The notes beneath the pieces are model-generated. The model was not told the origin of the DNA. It saw nothing but the letters and a program-made list of their open reading frames with translations, and did not search any database. Positions 58,061-64,000 of a stretch of 64,000 bases of DNA are shown here, piece by piece. How positions within the stretch are numbered: the stretch's first letter is position 1; the number at the start of each line of letters is the position of its first letter. Origin of the DNA: Leptodontidium sp. MPI-SDFR-AT-0119 (taxonomy: Eukaryota; Ascomycota; Leotiomycetes; Helotiales; Leptodontidiaceae); assembly GCA_020726505.1 (NCBI GenBank), contig JAHLEZ010000035.1:1-64000 (forward strand). The letters are read 5' to 3'. The position numbers and the translations under genes were made by a program.

Positions 58061-58979
58061 CTACCCACCCCCCTTCCTAGCATCCGCACTCGCCTTATTC
58101 TTACTCTTCTGCTTCATCCTCGTCGCCTTCCTCTCCACCTTACTCTCATACCTAAACTTCTGCTTCCTCGGCTTCTTCGGCCACTTCTTCTTTCCGCTAT
58201 CATCCCCCGTCTCCTTGACAGCATATTGCTTCTTCCCCTTCCCCTCATCCTCATCTCCATCCGCATCAGCAGCTCTATGTAACCCCTCCTTCGTCACATC
58301 CACGGCTTCGATCGTCACGGTCGTGTATTTATCTTCGTCTTCCGAGATGTATTGTTCTTCGTGGTCGATTACTGCGGCGGCGGGGGTGGTTTTGGGAGGA
58401 GATTCATCGTCGGATATCCCACCCCATGCTTCGGAGTCCGAGGAGGAGTCTGCGACGTCGGGATCGCCTGCGGCGCGGAGGGCGGCGTTGATGGCGTCGA
58501 CGTGTTCTTCCAGTTCTTGTTTACGCTCTTCGCGGAGCTGTGGAGGGAGGTGGTGTCAGCAGTAGTATTTGAATATGATGATTATGCCCTTCATCCTTGA
58601 GTCCAGCCTACTCAATTCCCATTCCCAATCCCCTGCTCCCTCCAATCCGGCAACAATCCACACCCAAGGATATAAAATAAAATAAAAAATCACATCTGAT
58701 AGAAAGAAAAAGAAAAAAGACAGAAATCGCACAAACCTGCTTCCTCATCTCAACCCTCTCCTCCCTCCCCTTCTTCACAGCCTCCTCCTGCGCCCTCTTC
58801 GCACGCTGCACCTTCCTCTTGTGAAACCCCGTCAGGTAATCCGCGCGCGCGTCATTGTCGAAGGATATCTCCTCAATCTTGTGCTCGATCTTGCGCCGCT
58901 TGTTGGGTTGTGAACTGAGGACGTTCTTCTTGGGGCGTGGGTGCAGGAATATTCCGGGTTGGAGGAGAGAGGGGTCCAT
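58061..58979 (-). CDS. Ribosomal RNA-processing protein Rrp17/Nol12 family
   Basis: Nucleolar protein of 239 residues related to yeast Rrp17 and human NOL12, which act in 5'-end processing of 5.8S/25S rRNA. Exons: 58979-58737 and 58537-58061, with a 199-nt intron. The N-terminal core matches the family: NKRRKIEHKIEEISFDNDAR and DYLTGFHKRKVQRAKRAQEE, continuing with KKGREERVEMRKQ and, after the splice, LREERKQELEEHVDAIN. The C-terminal half is acidic then lysine-rich (KKKWPKKPRKQKFRYESK, with RKATRMKQK), ending KASADARKGGG. The gene is divergent from big1, sharing a 368-bp intergenic region. Confidence 0.9.
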
Positions 58980-59347
58980 TTTTTCTGCTCGAGGTTGGTG
59001 GGTAGGTATCTGAGGGATTGGGACGATTGTTGTCGGGGGATTGGCCGTGAGCGTGGTGAAGAGGAATTCGTGGTTTGGCTTGATGGAGGAAATGTTCATG
59101 AAGCTTTGCAGCTGCACTGGGCTGGAATCTTTTTTTGCGGGGTGGGGTGGATATCGCATCTGATAAGGCTGGCGCTCCGCCCACATACTCTTCAGCGGAG
59201 CGGGATCCCGCTGCCAAGTCCTCTCCTCTGTCCAAGGCTGCTGCCACTGCTGCTATCAAATGGTATGGAAGCTCCCGCAAGCTCGACAGACATCATCAAC
59301 CTCACATCCAATCTTCCTCCCACCACCACGCAACAATACAAGCAACG
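58980..59347. promoter_or_regulatory. Bidirectional promoter between rrp17 and big1
   Basis: 368 bp between two divergent start codons, and so a shared regulatory region by position. No canonical TATA box was spotted. A C/A-rich leader (cctcccaccaccacg) precedes the big1 start. Confidence 0.5.
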
Positions 59348-60675
59348 ATGCGTCTCTCCATCGCTGCATTGGCAGCTACGGTTACATGCGCCGCTGCGTT
59401 TAAAGACACGAGTCCGTTTTTGATGTTCTCGGATTCGCCGTATGTTGATTGCCCTTCCCTATCTTCTCCCCTCTAGGTCTACAATGCAAGCTGCCCTCCA
59501 TTGCAGATATTAGACCGGATAGCATTTACGGGGATATAATTTTCAATCCGAATTCCAATTCAAACACTTCGTTCAAGCTAACCAGACAATCCAATAGATT
59601 ACCCAAAGACGTCAACACAGCACAACTCCAATCCTCGACATCCATCCTCGCCTCAGCTAAAGCGCATCTCTCAACCTGCCCTTCGCAGATCTATTACATC
59701 CTTACACAACCCTCCCTCACCTCATCCGAACTCAGCGCACACGCTCCGCATCTTAGGAACGCTATCGCGCATTCCTCTGTCCAGGGCCGGTTGGCTGTCA
59801 ATGATGTACTGGGTTTGAAGGCTAGTGATGGGGATGAATTGCAGGCTTTACTGGAGAAGGAATGTGGTGCGCAGGTCGTGAGGCTGGGTGATGTGAGGAG
59901 TGCGATTGCTGGGGGGAAGGTTTCTGTGGCGCGGGAGAGTTGGGCAGGTTTAAAGGGATCGAAAGAGGATAGAGGGAGGATGATTGAGGATATTGGTGAG
60001 TTTGATAAGCTTCTTTTAACTGGGTCTGCATCTCGAGCATTGCATCTCAGCCTTTCATTTTTGCCACATAAATTTCAATCTGTCATAAAAGGAACAAGTC
60101 AACTAATAATCCACCCAGATTCAAAGCTCTACCAACACCTCCACGCCCTCTCCACCGGCCCAAAATACACAGTTATCTTCCTCAGCACGCCAGCGTCCAA
60201 CATCGCCCCCGAATCAACAGCCGAGAAAGCCATTATCTACGAACCCAAATTCATGGAGCCGCTGCATATGGATCTTAAGAGGGATATCTATGCCCGTGAG
60301 AGGAATGAGTCCGGCACCGTGGATCAAAGACCGCTGTTTGAGAAGTACAACTTTTTGTCACATGGTATGTTCTTTCTCCCCTTACTATTCTTGATATCTC
60401 AACTTGGCCACTTCAAATCCGCTCCCCCAAATCCGAGATTTGCTTCCCCCGCTTCATCTTGATGGATATGTTCGACTGGTTCATTTCATTGGGTGGACTT
60501 CTCAGAAACACACTCGTTCTAACATATCTTAGGTCTCTTCATGGGCCTCCTCGTCACACTCCTCCTCCTCGCCATCTTAAGCGTGGGTATTAGTGCGATC
60601 TCCAGCCTGGAAGTCTCATATGGTGCGTTCGACAAGGAGATGGGTCCTGCGGCTCAACAGAAGAATAAGCAATAG
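59348..60675 (+). CDS. big1: Protein BIG1 (ER membrane, cell-wall beta-1,6-glucan)
   Basis: Type I membrane protein of 296 residues. Yeast Big1 is an ER protein needed for beta-1,6-glucan content, and the family is related to V-ATPase accessory subunit Voa1/Ac45. Exons: 59348-59439, 59586-59995, 60119-60364 and 60533-60675. The signal peptide is about residues 1-17 (MRLSIAALAATVTCAAA), followed by FKDTSPFLMFS, the family start. The lumenal part includes LQSSTSILASAKAHLSTCP and YTVIFLSTPA. The C-terminus has one transmembrane segment (GLLVTLLLLAILSVGISAI), then LEVSYGAFDKEM and a lysine-containing tail (QQKNKQ). The first intron (146 nt) is the least certain; it was chosen because shorter acceptors lead to stops. 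Confidence 0.88.
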
Positions 60676-62238
60676 ATAATTCTGCTTCTTTCTGCTTGCT
60701 TGTGCTTTTGTGCGTTGGGTTCTGGGGTTTCGAGGGTCAAGGGTCATTAAATCGATCAGCTGTGAGTGAGTGAGTGAGTGAGTGATTAGGTGGGAGATGA
60801 GGGTAGTGGCACTTCAAGATGAAGGATGGAGTAAGAGTGTGTTGATAGTATGTATAAAGTATGCATGAGATGCAATTGAATGACACATTTTTTCTGTTCT
60901 GATTTGATCCTGACATGTTTGCTGTGCGCGTTGTCTATGTGGGATGGTTCGAGTGTCTCTGGATCGCAGTCTTGTCCAGTGACACCCCCTCCACATATTA
61001 AGGTATTTGTAGTTGTATTCTATTCTTTCCTACTGCGCTGCACTGTGATGGACACGTAGATCACCACTTCTTCTCTTCTCTGCCCAAGCTATGGTAATAG
61101 AGTAATTAAAGTATTGTGTTTCAAAGTACGGTTTGTGAGAGTTGAAATTTGGCTGTTGTTGAATGTTGACTGTTGAATGTTGGGAGTTGGAGGGGTTGTG
61201 GTTCGGAGAGTGAGTGGTGAGGAAGCTCTAGGATACGGTAGTGTACTGTTAGTTGGAAGATTAGAGGGCGCGAGGTGCTGGAGATGAGATGTGACCCAGG
61301 ATGTGGATGTGGATGTGGGGATGGCGTGGAGTGAGGAGAGATTCGAATTTCTGGATGCTGGTTAAGATGACCATGGGGAGGATGAGATCTCGGGAGGGGA
61401 GGGGGAGGAGGTGGAGAGTAGACTTCAACTTTAACTTTGCCTTTGGTAAATTGCTGTTCCTCGGATTATTTGACTTTAGGGGTTCTTTGTGCTTTGTAAG
61501 TGGAAATTTATTCGGTAATAGGGGGGGAAATATTGATATATCAGTTGAGCTAGCAGGCTAGGTCGGCTTAGGATGTTGGCTTAGGGTGTTGGATGCGATG
61601 TTTATTACTGTTTACTTTTTACAACATAAACTGACCCTTTGGATTAGATCATCGTAACTCCCCCGCCCCCCTCTCTGCCTTTTGCACTCGAAGGAAGTAC
61701 ATGGTATGCCAAGGCGTGTCATGATATTTGATATGGTTGAGAAATATGCTCTCAAGCTTGTAAGATGTATACTGTTTCTTGAAGGTAGCGCGCCTTGTTG
61801 ACTCCGATTGGGATTTAAGTGTACGCTCGCTTAGAGAGTGTGTTGACACTGATCACTAGATCCAAGGACTTTGGAAGATGGAAAACTGATGGAGTATAGA
61901 ACTTTCATGGGAACGAGGGTGGATTATTTCAGGCGTTGCATTTGATATCTAGAAAATTAGATATCCCTCCCATGACTTCCACTTCAGAATCAATCCTACC
62001 AAGCCAGCACTTCTAGACATAGCCTTTGGTGCTCGAGGACCACATACCCCACTTCGTCTAGCGACACCACCGTCCTTGAGCATCGACACCTTGATCCCTT
62101 GGTGTAAGAAGCACTTTTCATGTCCCAATACCCCATGCAACCAGAACGCCCAAGCAAAACCCCCTCCAAAAACGCCATGCAATGCCCTCTCACCATCCAT
62201 CTAAACCCAATCTCTATCCACCATACTCCTCATCCAGC
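60676..62238. other. Convergent intergenic region, no gene seen
   Basis: A gagt tandem repeat lies at about 60763-60784 and a ggatgt tandem at about 61298-61318. Frames at 61301-61561 and 61949-62200 are low-complexity or antisense and unsupported. Confidence 0.5.
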
Positions 62239-62891
62239 CTACTTTTCAGGCGCATCCGGTAACCTCTCAACGACATACTTCCCCCTGGCAACACTAATAA
62301 TCGGCACACCAGGAACCTTCCTCACCCTCCTCTTTAACTCCCTATCATTCGTCGCCACGATATAAATCTTAGTCTTCATAACCCGATCAACAATACAATC
62401 ATCAGCATAGACCCCCTTATGATCACACTGCATCCTTGTCCACCTCTCATCCCTCGCAATCCTTAACGCAATCCTATACTTCGGGCCCAACTTCTCCAAC
62501 TCCGCCATTACGCACGACGTGATCACCGGTATGCAGTTCGCATACAGCGTATCCATCAGCGTCTCCAGCAAGGGTAGCTTGCGCTGCACGGTATGTGAGA
62601 GGAAATTCGTGTCCAGCAGGATGGAGTAGGGTGGCACGAGGGCGGTGTTGTATTGGAAGAAGAGCGCGGAGGAGACTTGGGGCACTTCGCGCACGATCTG
62701 CGAGGCGGCTTCTTTCTTCTTGGATTCATCTTCGGCTTTGCTTTGGTTCTTCTTGAGACGGGCGTCGTTTTGGCCGATGAGGCGTTTGACCTGGGAGGGG
62801 TTAGTCTTATGTCTATGAGGGAGGGCAGATAGATGGATTAGGAGGGAGGACGTACGGCACCGAACTTGCGGGTATTCTTCGCGGTACCCAT
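62239..62891 (-). CDS. fcf1: rRNA-processing PIN nuclease Fcf1/Utp24
   Basis: Small-subunit processome nuclease of 195 residues; Utp24/Fcf1 cleaves pre-rRNA at sites A1 and A2. Exons: 62891-62856 (36 nt) and 62790-62239. The first exon encodes MGTAKNTRKFGA and the second starts VKRLIGQNDARLKKN, the family N-terminus. The PIN domain has Asp72 in SILLDTNFLSH, acidic residues in VMAELEKLG, DDCIVDRV and the terminal VATNDRELKRRVR. The protein ends YVVERLPDAPEK. Length and motif spacing match the family. Confidence 0.95.
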
Positions 62892-64000
62892 TTTGCAGCT
62901 GTAGATGTAGATACAAACTTCTCAATTCCAATCGCATAGTCCTACTACCGGTTGTGGTGGTGGTAGTAGTGTTGAACTTGAGAGAGGCGCAAATCGAGGC
63001 AGTCTGACGTTCTGCACTGGACTGGAGGAAGCTTCAAAATAAAATCGTCAAATGCCAAGACGCCAAGCCTATTCTGCCCTCTCACCGCCCCAGTTGCCCC
63101 CAGCGACTAAATATAGCAGCTGGACCATCGAGCTAAGCTCCTTTCAGCCGTAGCGTGAAGAATGCAGGAACTGCAATCAACCAACACGAGAGGGAGCAGA
63201 GCAGAGTCGACAACAGCAGTGGGCACAGCAGAGAGAATACGAAGGAATTGTCCGCCTCATCGGATCGCATCGCATCACCACCACACTCGTTCTACAACAT
63301 CACAGTATTCTCACCGTACCGCACCGCACCGCATCGCATACCATCTCTTCGCATACAATACATTCACTGTATTTACGACCCTGCCGGATAATTGATTGAA
63401 GCTTGGAAGGGGCCAACAAGAAACCCAACACATCGCACGCAGGGAACCAAGATCCCTTCCACACGACACGACGGCAGCAGCAGATCTGTACCACGACTAC
63501 AACATACCACGGCAGACTGACTCTACTTGAGGCACGACATACGACGGCAGTTGGCAGGTTAGGAGAATACAAGTGTATTGAATCAGTGTTTGGGTTTGCT
63601 GCGAAAGGAGGGGATTACCTTTGATTTGAGTTGATTTGGATACTGGACTTTTGGTCAACAAACGGATTCGACACTATTCGCTCTTTCGCAGATCCTGAAT
63701 CCTTTGCAGAGGCTTTGAATTATATCATTGTTTGATCGGGCTTACTTAAAAGGAGGGATCGACTTAGATACTGGACCTCTCGTCAACAAACCGATTATTC
63801 ACGACCCTCTCTTTCGCACATCCTGCACTAGACACTTCGAATCACAATCACGAGTTGGAGTACACTGGAATTGTTCAACCCCATTTGGATATCATCGAGT
63901 AAAGCATTTTTGGATACTGATCAGCAACCCGAAGGATCATCTTACCTCGCCTCACGCCTACACTCCTTCACAGCCTTCAATCTACCCACGAACTTCTCTC
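62892..64000. other. fcf1 upstream region and right edge
   Basis: Contains microrepeats (cgcatcgcat at about 63265; accgcaccgcaccgcatcgc at about 63318) and the degenerate tandem repeat at 63604-63930. No coding exon recognised before the window ends. A gene starting to the right may use this as leader sequence. Confidence 0.45.
63604..63930 (+). repeat. Degenerate tandem repeat, period about 128 bp
   Basis: Blocks GATACTGGAC, GTCAACAAAC and CTCTTTCGCA occur in the same order at 63639-63690 and again at 63767-63818, offset by 128 bases. Each is preceded by aaaggaggg. A partial third copy (GGATACTG...CA.CAAC) starts at about 63913. Confidence 0.7.

Noticed and set aside
1..64000. tRNA genes, rRNA genes and CRISPR arrays
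   Set aside because: No A/B-box pairs with cloverleaf potential, no rRNA blocks and no regularly spaced identical repeats were seen on reading through. A tRNAscan run would settle the tRNA question.

Overview
This is a nuclear window from a filamentous ascomycete fungus. Genes are split by short GT-AG introns of about 45-200 nt. Several products are fungal families: HET-domain proteins, DUF3176, a Zn2Cys6 regulator, fungal tropomyosin and BIG1. The secreted set (AA9 LPMO, endopolygalacturonase, cutinase, L-amino acid oxidase and small Cys-rich proteins) points to a plant-associated species. A Leotiomycetes/Helotiales placement is my impression only.

Layout. 2.7-24 kb is mostly conserved sequence plus secreted enzymes: ytm1 (-), AA9 LPMO (-), L-amino acid oxidase (+), DUF3176 membrane protein (-), endopolygalacturonase (-), an unrecognised Cys-motif protein (-), trm112 (+) and set1 (-). 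25.5-36 kb is a graveyard: a kinase relic, an aminoglycoside-phosphotransferase-like pseudogene, a 225-bp MITE-like element with TA ends, a frameshifted small gene, an F-box gene and a broken HET gene. 36.4-54 kb is accessory: two divergent paralogous 10-cysteine secreted proteins, an aldo/keto reductase, a Zn2Cys6 regulator, an intact HET gene, an ankyrin protein, a HET fragment, a cutinase and a second intact HET gene. 54.7-63 kb returns to conserved housekeeping genes: a conserved low-complexity protein, tropomyosin, the divergent pair rrp17/nol12 and big1, and fcf1.

How the genes fit together. ytm1, fcf1 and rrp17/nol12 act in ribosome biogenesis, and trm112 supports tRNA, rRNA and eRF1 methylation. 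The secreted enzymes attack cellulose, pectin, cutin and amino acids. HET genes usually serve non-self recognition. The strongest novelty candidate is the divergent pair of 10-Cys secreted proteins (36383-38480), which share a Cys framework but differ in intron positions. A second is a perfect 15-bp inverted repeat in set1 that would place the branch point and 3' splice site of intron 1 in a hairpin loop.

Exon structures were inferred by hand from reading frame, splice consensus and family knowledge. No search or alignment program was run.
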